Assembly: GCF_007752135.1 (NCBI RefSeq)
Contig: NZ_CP036298.1
Coordinates: forward strand, 3,782,001-3,846,000
DNA length: 64,000 nt
Direction of reading: 5' to 3'
From: Aureliella helgolandensis
Lineage (GTDB): Bacteria; Planctomycetota; Planctomycetia; Pirellulales; Pirellulaceae
This document shows, piece by piece, positions 7,943-16,785 of the stretch (positions within the stretch are counted from its first letter, which is position 1; every line of letters begins with the position of its first letter). The position numbers and the translations under genes were made by a program. The notes under the pieces are model-generated. The model was not told the DNA's origin. It searched no databases and was given only the letters and a program-made list of their open reading frames with translations.

Positions 7943-8848
7943 ATGACTGACAACAATGAAAGTTTATTGCATCACCTGCGGTCCCTGAATGTTTGGCGAC
8001 GAGACGGCGAACGTGCACCGCATAAACCGCTACTCGTGTTACTCGCTTTGGCAAAATGCTCACGTGGAGAGCCGCGATTGATTCCGTACGCGGAAATCGA
8101 CAAGCCATTGCAGGATTTGTTGCGCGAGTTCGGGCCGCCGCGTAAGTCTTTTCACAGCGAGTATCCGTTTTGGCGATTGCAGAACGACGGAATCTGGGAG
8201 CTGGCGAATGCGGAACAAGTCGAAGCGCGTGCAGGAAATAACGACGCCAAGAAAAGCGAATTGCTAAAATATGGCGTTTCAGGAGGTTTCAAGCGGGATG
8301 TTTATGAAGCGTTGGCAAGCGACAGGAGTCTGCTTCGGGCGGCCGCATCTCTATTGCTCGAGTCTACTTTTCCAGATTCATACCACGAGGACATCTTGTC
8401 TGCCGTCGGGCTTGATGACGCTTTTGAGTCGACGATGCGCCGAAAAAGAGATCCGAAGTTCCGCGAGCTGGTGCTGATGGCTTACGAGTACCAATGCGCA
8501 ATCTGTGGTATGGACCTGAGATTAGGCGGACGCGAACTCGGACTTGAAGCGGCGCATATTAAGTGGCATCAGGCGGGCGGGCCAGACATAGCGAACAATG
8601 GACTGGCACTGTGCTCACTGCACCACAAGCTTCTAGATCGCGGCGCTATTGGCATCACGCCAGCCCTTCGCGTTCAAGTTTCGCAACTTACATCCGGTAA
8701 CGCTGGTTTTCAGAACTGGGTCTTACCTTTCAACGGAACGCTCGTTCGAGAACCACAGTCTAGCGACTATGTTCTGGAGCAGGAGTTTATCGACTGGCAC
8801 ACTCACGAAGTCTTTCGTGCTCCACCACGCGAATGGGAAGTGTCATGA
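7943..8848 (+). CDS. SBD-HNH phosphorothioate-recognising restriction endonuclease
   Basis: The 301-aa product matches the two-domain 'phosphorothioated DNA-binding restriction endonuclease' family. The N-terminal sulfur-binding domain includes RAPHKPLLVLLAL (about 24-37) and FGPPRKSFHSEYPFWRLQNDGIWE (about 63-86). The C-terminal HNH domain has C185/C188, the LEAAHIKWHQ block (E202, H205), N219 and LCSLHHKLLDRG (H227/H228). Relatives such as ScoMcrA bind phosphorothioate DNA and cut nearby. I prefer the ATG at 7943 because it directly precedes the conserved N-terminus; an in-frame ATG at 7910 is possible. It is transcribed divergently from the DndB-like gene, and its stop overlaps the next start (ATGA). 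Placement beside DndD is unusual for a nuclease that attacks modified DNA. Confidence 0.88.
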   Translation: MTDNNESLLHHLRSLNVWRRDGERAPHKPLLVLLALAKCSRGEPRLIPYAEIDKPLQDLLREFGPPRKSFHSEYPFWRLQNDGIWELANAEQVEARAGNNDAKKSELLKYGVSGGFKRDVYEALASDRSLLRAAASLLLESTFPDSYHEDILSAVGLDDAFESTMRRKRDPKFRELVLMAYEYQCAICGMDLRLGGRELGLEAAHIKWHQAGGPDIANNGLALCSLHHKLLDRGAIGITPALRVQVSQLTSGNAGFQNWVLPFNGTLVREPQSSDYVLEQEFIDWHTHEVFRAPPREWEVS

Positions 8849-9339
8849 AAGGGCCGATTTCCGCAATACGCCTCCAACACAATCTTAAACCGGACAGGTT
8901 CATGTGGCTGTGGATGAAGTACGTGACTGGCGTTAACGACGAGAAGCACTGTACGAACTGCTTGCGTGGGAAGTACGGAAAGATCCTGAGTAAGCACAAT
9001 ACTGAGCTGGAGTTCACTCCGATGCTGACTTTAAACGAGCAGCCATTGGACTCGTTTTCGGCGATCTATATTTGCGGAGTAATCAAAAAATGTTACCCTC
9101 GCTCGAATTACGAACACAATTTGCATACTGCCATCATTCCCACTGCTGGAAGAACTGACACTTTTGAATTTGAAAACTGGCGTTTGACTGTGACCAACGG
9201 ACTTTTCGAACCGATTCCGAGCGAAGTGGAGTTGCCGGTAAGCTATCGAGGCTTGCCGCCACAGTTTACGACTTGCCGAATTTTTCGATGGGCAGTCTGT
9301 TCGGATTTGAATCGAACCAACGTTTCGATGGAGACTTAA
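8845..9339 (+). CDS. Uncharacterised 164-aa protein in the Dnd island
   Basis: The start overlaps the nuclease stop (ATGA), so the two are co-translated. A CxxC (HCTNCLRGKYG) lies near residues 36-39, and the C-terminal half has alternating hydrophobic segments that suggest a beta-rich fold. There is no signal peptide, membrane helix or catalytic motif I can name. Position between an SBD-HNH nuclease and a Dnd methyltransferase suggests a role in phosphorothioate-dependent defence, perhaps as partner or inhibitor of the nuclease. This is inference from context only. Confidence 0.65.
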   Translation: MKGPISAIRLQHNLKPDRFMWLWMKYVTGVNDEKHCTNCLRGKYGKILSKHNTELEFTPMLTLNEQPLDSFSAIYICGVIKKCYPRSNYEHNLHTAIIPTAGRTDTFEFENWRLTVTNGLFEPIPSEVELPVSYRGLPPQFTTCRIFRWAVCSDLNRTNVSMET

Positions 9340-9414
9340 GAACTGAAAATTCATGAGACAAGAGCGGCCTTTTGTCACCGGGTCGCTTCTTGCGAAACCT
9401 GACTGTAGAGGGAA

Positions 9415-11724
9415 GTGTCAGTGGAAGAGGGAAAACAAGTTGACTTGAGCGAATTGCCGGTCGAAGTTCTGCGCCATCGGGCCGCAATCCGGCGTTCGGA
9501 ACCATCGCTACCACTCAAATGCTTGATACGCGATAACCTGCTGCACTCTGAGACTACCTTCTTCGACTACGGTTGCGGCTATGGCGACGATCTGGAGCAA
9601 GTCGGTCGGTTGGGGTTCGAAGCCAATGGCTGGGATCCGGCCTATCGACCGGACGAATCACGCCGCGAAGCCGATGTGGTGAACCTGGGCTACGTCATCA
9701 ATGTAATTGAAGATCAAGTGGAGCGTGAAGAGACGCTTCGGTTGGCTTGGGGATTGGCGAAAAGCGTCTTGTCGGTTGCGGCTCGGATTGCCGTGGATGG
9801 TACGGGCGACGGCGACTTTGAATTCGGTGATGGAGTCATCACGCGAATTCAAACTTTCCAAAAGTACTTTACGCAGACCGAGCTGCGGCTCTACATCGAA
9901 CAAACGCTCGGCACCGAGGCCGTACCGGCAGCTCCAGGTGTATTCTACGTCTTCAAGGACGCTGGCCTGCGCGAGTCTTTTTCGGCTTCGAAGTATCGTC
10001 GGCGCATCGTGGCTCCCCGCCGGCGAGTGGCGGAGATCCAGTTCGATCGACACCGCGAATTGCTGGAGATGTTGATCCACGTAGCTTCAGAATTGGGACG
10101 GCTTCCGTTCCACGACGAGTTCGAACGGACGGACGAAGTGCTTGCGGCGTTCGGCACGATGAAACGCGCCTTCAAGTTGATTCGCAAAGTTACGGGGGCG
10201 GATCCTTGGGATACACTGCGTCAGAGCCGTATCGACGATTTGCGGGTGTATTTGGCACTGGCGCGGTTCCCAAAGCGGCCAGCGCTGTCTCACATGCCGG
10301 TAGGCATGCAACGCGACATCAAGGAGTTCTTTGGCGGTTACAAAGCCGCTTGTGACTCTGCGGACGCACTCTTGTTTGAGGCAGGCGAGTCGGAGATGAT
10401 CGACGCGGCCTGCCAGCGAGCGACGCTCGGCCGGCTTACCACCAACGCTTTGTACCTCCATCGCTCCGCAGTATCGTCGCTTGAGCCGGTGTTGCGGGTC
10501 TTCGAAGGATGTGCGCAAGCCTACCTTGGTGACGTAGACGACGCCAACGTCGTGAAACTCCATCGCTTTTCCGGGAAAATTTCGTATCTCGCTGTGCCTC
10601 GGTTTGATGAGATCCCGCATCCTCCAGTGCGACGCACGATTAAGCTTTCGCTTCGCAATCTGTTCCTGCAATGCATCGATCACACGGAGAACAAGAATCC
10701 TTTGTTGCTGGACCGAAAAGAGAAAATGATAGAAGCAGACCATCCTTGGCGTGATCGCTTTGCACGGTTCACTGTCCAGGAAGCCCAGCATGGATTGTTG
10801 GAAGACCTCGTAGATATGCAGCTAGCTCTTAATTGGCACATGCGATTGAAGGAAGCCGGTCTAATGATTCGCGGCTATCGTCTGCTTTATCGTGAAGGCG
10901 TTGCTAGAAAACGCCTACCGCCGAAAACGTTGTTTGTTGACGAGAGCGACTCGTCTGAATGCACCCTAGAGCAAGATTCCGTTTCGGACTTGGAGTTCAC
11001 GACGCCTCGCGATCTACCTGCGAACCTAGCAATCGATTCGGATGAAGAGGATGCTGCTGACCTAGACAGCAGGCCGCAGGCCGAACTGCCAACGCGCTCT
11101 CGACGTTTTGGTATTGGCAAAGAGATAGGGTACGCCGTCTACATCCACCGACAGTACGAGGACGCTCTGGGAGCCACCGTCGAGTGGGCGAAACGGCATT
11201 TGCCGCAAGACTATGACTACAATGTGGTCAAGCTCAATCAACGAAATGATTCCGTTTCATTTATCCGCTGTCCCGGATTCGACACTGAACACGAGCCAGT
11301 GATCACCGCGATTATTGTCATTAGTGCGAACGGCACTGCCCAGCGGCGAACATTGCCTAGCGATTCGTACATTTATCATCATAAGTGGTTGTTTGTTGAC
11401 GATGACTATCAAGGTTTTGACGTCACTGCGAGCAAAGAGCGTTCTCAACAGTGGAGTTCATTAGAAAATGTGGACAGGTCTCGTATTGGTCGCAAGAGCT
11501 ACTGGGAAATACACGTTATGCCACGTCTAACACAACAGCCTGTGGATCGCTGGGTACGGAGTGCAGAAGCACGGAAACAGTTGAAACTTTCGACTTGTGA
11601 TCTGGCCCACATGCGTGAGAACGGGGAAATTGAGTCGAAAAAGGTGGGCAATGCCTACCTATACAAAATGTCCAGCGACGGAGTTGCAAGTCAAGAGGCA
11701 GAAGTCCACCCTCCGAAGAATTGA
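9415..11724 (+). CDS. Dnd-associated putative methyltransferase with C-terminal extension
   Basis: Residues about 18-490 match the 'DNA phosphorothioation-associated putative methyltransferase' family: a SAM motif I (F50-D-Y-G-C-G-Y-G57), VVNLGYVINVIED, RIQTFQKYFTQTEL, PAAPGVFYVFKD, and later blocks such as VKLHRFSGKISYLAVPRFD. The family protein is normally about 450-500 aa. This one is 769 aa. After an acidic linker (about 515-560) comes an unrecognised region (IGYAVYIHRQYEDALG…), and the last 50 residues (RSAEARKQLKLST…NGEIESKKVGNAYLY) resemble an excisionase/MerR-like helix-turn-helix. Start is GTG at 9415 with AGAGGGA upstream. Target base and sequence specificity are unknown. Confidence 0.85.
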   Translation: MSVEEGKQVDLSELPVEVLRHRAAIRRSEPSLPLKCLIRDNLLHSETTFFDYGCGYGDDLEQVGRLGFEANGWDPAYRPDESRREADVVNLGYVINVIEDQVEREETLRLAWGLAKSVLSVAARIAVDGTGDGDFEFGDGVITRIQTFQKYFTQTELRLYIEQTLGTEAVPAAPGVFYVFKDAGLRESFSASKYRRRIVAPRRRVAEIQFDRHRELLEMLIHVASELGRLPFHDEFERTDEVLAAFGTMKRAFKLIRKVTGADPWDTLRQSRIDDLRVYLALARFPKRPALSHMPVGMQRDIKEFFGGYKAACDSADALLFEAGESEMIDAACQRATLGRLTTNALYLHRSAVSSLEPVLRVFEGCAQAYLGDVDDANVVKLHRFSGKISYLAVPRFDEIPHPPVRRTIKLSLRNLFLQCIDHTENKNPLLLDRKEKMIEADHPWRDRFARFTVQEAQHGLLEDLVDMQLALNWHMRLKEAGLMIRGYRLLYREGVARKRLPPKTLFVDESDSSECTLEQDSVSDLEFTTPRDLPANLAIDSDEEDAADLDSRPQAELPTRSRRFGIGKEIGYAVYIHRQYEDALGATVEWAKRHLPQDYDYNVVKLNQRNDSVSFIRCPGFDTEHEPVITAIIVISANGTAQRRTLPSDSYIYHHKWLFVDDDYQGFDVTASKERSQQWSSLENVDRSRIGRKSYWEIHVMPRLTQQPVDRWVRSAEARKQLKLSTCDLAHMRENGEIESKKVGNAYLYKMSSDGVASQEAEVHPPKN

Positions 11725-11984
11725 GGAGCAGACATGATTTTGTTCTGCCCCATTTGGGTTTGCTTTCTTGCGCTTTGACGAAGTTGAGGAACAGAGCAAT
11801 GTGGATACTGCATCCCTAGGCTCAACCGCATCAATTCTCGCAGTTCGATGCCATCTGTTGAAGTTGGAATCCGCAGAAACATGCGGGCAAGCTGGCAGAC
11901 GACGAGGCATATTAGCCACGGGGCTGGTAGACGCGTGGGGCTTGCTCTGTCGTTTGGCGAGTGCGTTGAATGCGAGGCGGTGAC

Positions 11985-14630
11985 CTACTTCTCAGACAGC
12001 TGCCAGGTGGGCTTGTCGAGCCGTCGGTCGAAGACGAAGGGTTGGTGTGGATCGCCCGTTACCTGGACTTGTACTGGCGGAAAGGATTCGTTGACCACGT
12101 CCAGCTGGACGCGCGTGATGTTGGCCGCATACTTGCCAGGCTCATTGATCCATTGATGGCCATCGGCGTGCAAGTACAGGATCGGCTTCTCGAATTCACG
12201 CGCCGCGCGGACCAAAGACTCTTGAAACGCACCGATTGGGGAAGAGGCACTCGCTTGGGCGAAGATCACGGCGGAATGCACTTCGTTCCGATACGTCGCC
12301 AACTGCTGGGAAACCCACTCGCCATTCTGCTCTAATCGCTTTTCCCATTCCTCCCGGTCGTGGACCTTTCCGCCAACTTTGTTAATGCCAACGAATAAAA
12401 CGTGGTGCATCAGAAAAGCGAAGTTCTCTGGACGCACGGTCTGCCGCTGCACCTCCGCAGTGCCAGCAGGCAAAGGCCACCTCTCATCGAACTTCAGGAA
12501 ATGGTTCGTCCAGTAACCCCAGTGGCGATCCGGATCCACTTGGTCATTCCATTCGTTATCACCGGGCACGATAAAGGTCGGCAGGTGGTTGCCTGTCGTC
12601 AGAAGCTCCGCCACACTCTCGTACTGGGCCTCTGGCCAATCCTTGACCTTTCCGGTCACGATGTCGCCACAATGGACGAGAAACCGGCTGGACGAATCCT
12701 CGTTTTCCAGCTCGATGTATTTTTTCAACGCCTGTTCGGCTGCGGGCGAGTAGGGGCCGCAGCCCATGGCTGTAAAGACAACCGGTTCGGTGGGCAGCGT
12801 CTTGACCCGCGCCAGGAACAAACTACCATCCGCTCCACGCTGCTTGGCTTGCTCGTTCACGTTGCCTTCGCCCACGGTCACCCACGACTCCAGCGCGTTG
12901 ATTCTGGCCACTCCAAAATTACCCAGTGTTGCTCCTCGCTCGGGGACCACTACTTTTTCGGTGGAACGAATGAGATGCAGATGGTCGGGATCCACCTGGG
13001 CGATGAACAGGGGCGCTCGATGACGCATCACGTGATCGTTGTTGGCACCGCGCCGCGTATAGACCAGAAACAGGCCCTTGCCCGCGTCTAGCCAATGTGC
13101 CTGGGTGTTGTAGCTGCCGAGGTCACTGCCATCGTCAAAGGTCCAGGCTTTGATCTGCCGATAATTCAAACCGTCCTCGGAGACCGTGACATACGCATGC
13201 AAGTCGTTGCGCATCGTCAAAAAGTATCGACCTTGGTATTTGACGATGGACGGTTCATACAGCCCACGTTTGACGTCGAGCCGTAGGACTTCGCCATGCT
13301 CGCGATAGCGAATCGTCTCTCCATCGAAGTCGCATCGAACGATCGTCGTAGCAAACGGTCCCGCGTTGCCGCTGCGGATATAGAACGGAAGCAGTAGCGA
13401 ACCATCGTCCTCGACGATCCATTGAGCGCACGCACTCCGGGCGAAATCGAATTGTTCATCCTCGGGCATTTCCAGTCGCTTCCAGGAGGTCCACTCGCCG
13501 CTGGCCTGCCGGACGGCGTAAGCGGTTTGGTGAGAGCGTTTCTGGTCGTCGAGTTGCCGTCCGTCTTCGCTGTAGCGCACCTGCGCCCCATTCGCCAAGA
13601 AGCGATTGGTCGGCCGGTGGAAGCCAGGCGTCACGTCGGCGACGGCAATGTTGACGCCTCCCGGTTCGGTTACCCAATCGAGTCCTGCGTGCGCGGTCGG
13701 GCCATCCCAGTGTTTGCCCTCATCGTGCGTTTGCATCGTGCTCAGACCGGAGAAGTGGTCCGAACGGCCCAAATGTTTCTGAACGGTCATTACGATCTGG
13801 TTGTCGTTTCCAGTCGCCAATCGTGGGTGAAACCACAGCGCTGGATCCTCCGGATCCTCTCGTTTGAGAACCGTTTCGAGTTGAATTTGGAGCGGTACCA
13901 ATTCCGTATTGGGCGTCCACAGGGCCCGCAAGGTCTTCAGTGCAAGCTTGGCGACTTCCGCTTGACCGGCTGGGTTCGGATGGCATCCATCGGTCGTCCA
14001 ACTGCGCAAGTCGGTTCCGCTCGCTTCGGCCTCACTCCAGTGCTTGAAATGATCGATCAACGGCAGCGCATTTTCAACAGCAACTTGGCGACACGCCTCC
14101 ACAAATTTTTGTAGCGAGACGTTCGGGTGTTCGCCTATCCCGTTCACCGGGAAGCTTGACGCCAGAGGAGGAGGTGTCATCAAGATCGGCTCGATGCCCT
14201 CCAGAAGCAGCTTCCCCGTCAGGTCCGTCAAGTTCTGCTGGTAGGCAGCGATGCTCAGGCGGCTGTCCGTTTTTCCCTGATCGATGTAACTGTCATTTGT
14301 GCCATACATGATCAACACAAAACGCGGCCGCAGCGCGATCACCTCTTTCTCCAGTCGTTTGAGCGCCTGATCGGTCCGCTCGCCGCCAATCCCCACGTTC
14401 ACTACCTTCTGCCCATGCTCCTTGCCCAGGAGCGAAGCGAAGGTTTGGCTTTCGGTGACGCCGGGGCGAACCGCCTTGGTGATCGAGTCTCCCAGAGTCA
14501 CAATCGTGGGACGCTCGGCATCCGGTTGCTGTGCACCCAAGTCCCCGGTGGCGAAAGCGAAGTGGAAGACTAACGCGATGGCAAGTGCCACGCGAGTTGC
14601 AAGTTGAAAGCGGTTTATCGAACGATTCAT
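11985..14630 (-). CDS. Secreted three-domain protein: SGNH esterase, sialidase-like, metallophosphoesterase
   Basis: From the ATG at 14630 the product is 881 aa with a signal peptide (MNRSINRFQL…ATGDLGAQ). Residues about 42-230 are an SGNH/GDSL hydrolase: GDS (Ser49), GTND (110-113) and D214-GC-H217. Residues about 235-610 look like a sialidase/exo-alpha-sialidase propeller with Asp-box-like repeats (EDGRQ, EDDGSLLL, VSEDGLNY). Residues about 616-881 resemble a metallophosphoesterase: HCGDIV, VPGDNEWND and LHADGHQW are present, but the first Asp-x-His motif is replaced by GCGPY, so metal binding may be altered. The combination suggests exported removal of acyl groups and acidic sugars from polysaccharide or glycoprotein. 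An in-frame upstream ATG (14714) would push the signal peptide inward, so I rejected it. Confidence 0.82.
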   Translation of the reverse strand: MNRSINRFQLATRVALAIALVFHFAFATGDLGAQQPDAERPTIVTLGDSITKAVRPGVTESQTFASLLGKEHGQKVVNVGIGGERTDQALKRLEKEVIALRPRFVLIMYGTNDSYIDQGKTDSRLSIAAYQQNLTDLTGKLLLEGIEPILMTPPPLASSFPVNGIGEHPNVSLQKFVEACRQVAVENALPLIDHFKHWSEAEASGTDLRSWTTDGCHPNPAGQAEVAKLALKTLRALWTPNTELVPLQIQLETVLKREDPEDPALWFHPRLATGNDNQIVMTVQKHLGRSDHFSGLSTMQTHDEGKHWDGPTAHAGLDWVTEPGGVNIAVADVTPGFHRPTNRFLANGAQVRYSEDGRQLDDQKRSHQTAYAVRQASGEWTSWKRLEMPEDEQFDFARSACAQWIVEDDGSLLLPFYIRSGNAGPFATTIVRCDFDGETIRYREHGEVLRLDVKRGLYEPSIVKYQGRYFLTMRNDLHAYVTVSEDGLNYRQIKAWTFDDGSDLGSYNTQAHWLDAGKGLFLVYTRRGANNDHVMRHRAPLFIAQVDPDHLHLIRSTEKVVVPERGATLGNFGVARINALESWVTVGEGNVNEQAKQRGADGSLFLARVKTLPTEPVVFTAMGCGPYSPAAEQALKKYIELENEDSSSRFLVHCGDIVTGKVKDWPEAQYESVAELLTTGNHLPTFIVPGDNEWNDQVDPDRHWGYWTNHFLKFDERWPLPAGTAEVQRQTVRPENFAFLMHHVLFVGINKVGGKVHDREEWEKRLEQNGEWVSQQLATYRNEVHSAVIFAQASASSPIGAFQESLVRAAREFEKPILYLHADGHQWINEPGKYAANITRVQLDVVNESFPPVQVQVTGDPHQPFVFDRRLDKPTWQLSEK

Positions 14631-15170
14631 GGAGGTCTCGGGGCGAGGTTTAGGTGGGATGTCTGAGGTGTGGCGGAAACTGGTGTGAGTCTCGCTGGAT
14701 AAAGGGTAATGCAAATGGTCTGGCGGATCAAATCTTGTGAAGCAAGCCGGTTTGAAGTGCGCTAGCCGTTCACCGTTGTCTGCGAGTTAAAATTAAGCAT
14801 GAACAGGCGGTTGGTTTAATGGCTATTGGAATTTTGGCGCGGGGGCGGCGTCCGTCATTATCCGGTGGCGGCAACTTACCTCTCGTTGCTCACCGGGCTG
14901 TCGAAATAGTAACCCGCTGCGTGAGCAAGGAAAGAGAGTTGCCGCTACAAGGCAGGTTGGGACGCAACCTCCGCGTTAAAATTCAAATTGCTACTAAATC
15001 AACAAGCCGTCACGCGGCGGGTTGCTAATTCAACAGCCGGTCAAGCGGCGGTGGAGGCTGCCTGGTAGATGAGGATGGTTTTGAGCGAGCGGCTGAAATG
15101 CTTTGCAGTGGTGCGTTTGCTTGGTCTTGCTCCTCGCCGCTGCGTTCGGACGGGGCAGCTGAGCATGTGA

Positions 15171-15240
15171 TTGGCAGGAAGATGTTGGCAGGAAGATGGT
15201 GGCAGGAAGATGGAGGCAGGAAGATGGAGGTAGGAAGATA
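15171..15240. repeat. 14-bp minisatellite, 5 units
   Basis: Five head-to-tail units of (T/G)(T/A)GGCAGGAAGATG cover exactly 70 bases within the first copy of the dispersed repeat. A unit length of 14 is not a multiple of three, and the open frames here are artefacts of the repeat. Confidence 0.92.
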
Positions 15241-15575
15241 GCTGGAGAAATTCCATCTTCCCGTCAAAACGTCCGCCTGGATGCTTCGTAGCCGTTCACG
15301 GTTGTCAGCGAGTTAGACTCCAACCTGAAGCGGTGGTTAACCTAGTAGCAATTTGAATTCTGGCGTAGAGGCGGCGTCCGTCATTATCTGGTAGCGACAA
15401 CCACCTGTCCTTGCTCACGCGGCGGTTTGCAATGCCAACAGCCCGTCAGGCGGCAATTGGAAATGTCTAGTGGATGAGAAAGGTCTTGGGCGAACTGTTG
15501 CAATGCTGTGCATCGGTGCGATTGCTTGGTCTTGCTCCTCGCCGCTGCGTTCGGACGGGGCAGCTGAGCATGTGA

Positions 15576-15687
15576 TTGGCAGGAAGATGTTGGCAGGAAG
15601 ATGTTGGCAGGAAGATGGAGGCAGGAAGATGGAGGCAGGAAGATGGAGGCAGGAAGATGGAGGCAGGAAGATGGAGGCAGGAAGATA
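15576..15687. repeat. 14-bp minisatellite, 8 units
   Basis: The same 14-bp unit as at 15171-15240, here in eight copies over 112 bases, in the second copy of the dispersed repeat. Flanks are nearly identical to those of the 5-unit tract, so the unit number has changed since duplication. Confidence 0.92.
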
Positions 15688-16785
15688 GCTGGAGAAATTC
15701 CATCTTCCCGTCAAAACGTCCGCCTGGATGCTTCGTAGCCGTTCACGGTTGTCAGCGAGTTAGACTCCAAGCTGAAGCGGCGGTTAACCTAGTAGCAATT
15801 TGAATTCTGGCGTAGAGGCGGCGTCCGCTATTATCCGGTGGCGGCAACCACCTGTCCTTGCTCACGCGGCGGTTTACAATGCCAACAGCCCGTCAAACGG
15901 CAATTGGAAATGTTTAGTGGATGGGAAAGGTCTTGGGCGAGCGTTGCAAGGCTGTGCATCTGTGTGCTTGCTTGGTCTTGCTCCTCGCCGCTGAGTTCGG
16001 CTTGGGCAACTGCGAATGTTGTTGGTAGGAAAATAGTCGGAGTAATTCATCTTCCTGCCAAAACGTCCGCCTGGCTGCTTTGTAGCCGTTCACGGATGAC
16101 AGCGAGTTAGACTCCAACCTGAAGCGGTGGTTGAGTTTAGAGTAGTTTGAATCTTGGCGTGGTGGCGGCGTCGGCTATTATCCGGTGGCGGCAACCACCT
16201 GTCCTTGCTCACGCGGCGGTTTACAATGCCAACAGCCCGTCAAACGGCAATTGGAAATGTTTAGTGGATGGAAAGGGTCTTGGGCGAGCTGTTGCAATAC
16301 TTTGCAGCTGTGCGTTTGCTTGGTCCTGCTCTTCGCCGCTGAGTTCGGCTGGGGGCGAGTCCGGTGCATCCGAGAGTGTTGTTGGCAGGGGAATGTTGGT
16401 AGGAAAATAGTCGGAGTAATTCATCTTCCTGCCAAAACGTCCGCCTGGATGCTTCGTAGCCGTTCACGGTTGTCAGCGAGTTAGACTCCAACCTGAAGCG
16501 GCGGTTGGTTTAAGAGTAGTTTGATTCTTGGCGTGGTGGCGGCGTCCGTTATTATCCGGTGGCGGCAACCACCCGTCCTTGCTCACGCAGCGGGTTGCTA
16601 TTTCAACAGCCGGTGAAGTGGGGGTTGGCAATGTTAGTGTGGATAAGGAAGATTGTGAAGGGTTACGATGATGGAGCGTTCCCGATGCTCGAACCATTTT
16701 GATACAATGCACTTCAAGATGCAAAAGTTCGGGTGCAGGATGGATGGCACGCAAGAATTTCAAACATTGGCCGTAGGCACGTTAG

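Larger units (their letters stand above)
14755..16640. repeat. Array of about five copies of a non-coding dispersed repeat
   Basis: The landmark GGCGGCGTC recurs at about 14844, 15371, 15818, 16165 and 16538, giving spacings of about 526, 447, 347 and 373 bases. Each copy contains CTTGCTCACGC(A/G)G, a stretch ending TGGTCTTGCTCCTCGCCGCTG, a GGCAGGAAGATG stretch, and AAACGTCCGCCTGG followed by TAGCCGTTCAC. Further copies lie at about 25858-26010, 27720-27960, 28090-28540 (reverse orientation) and a fragment at 38030-38115. No reading frame is conserved among copies. The first copy also holds an inverted CCCGCTGCGTGAGCAAGG segment. The family is probably a non-autonomous mobile or structured element; identity unknown. 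Confidence 0.8.

Noticed and set aside
10087-10791. 234-aa frame on the opposite strand of the methyltransferase
   Set aside because: Shadow of the real gene; no domain and overlaps its conserved core.
12402-13091. 229-aa frame on the plus strand across the three-domain protein
   Set aside because: Shadow frame with no family likeness; the minus strand carries the esterase, sialidase-like and phosphoesterase motifs.
15025-15714. Open frames reading as Pro/Leu/Ser-rich peptides on the minus strand
   Set aside because: They come from the 14-bp minisatellite and change with unit number; no conserved start or domain.
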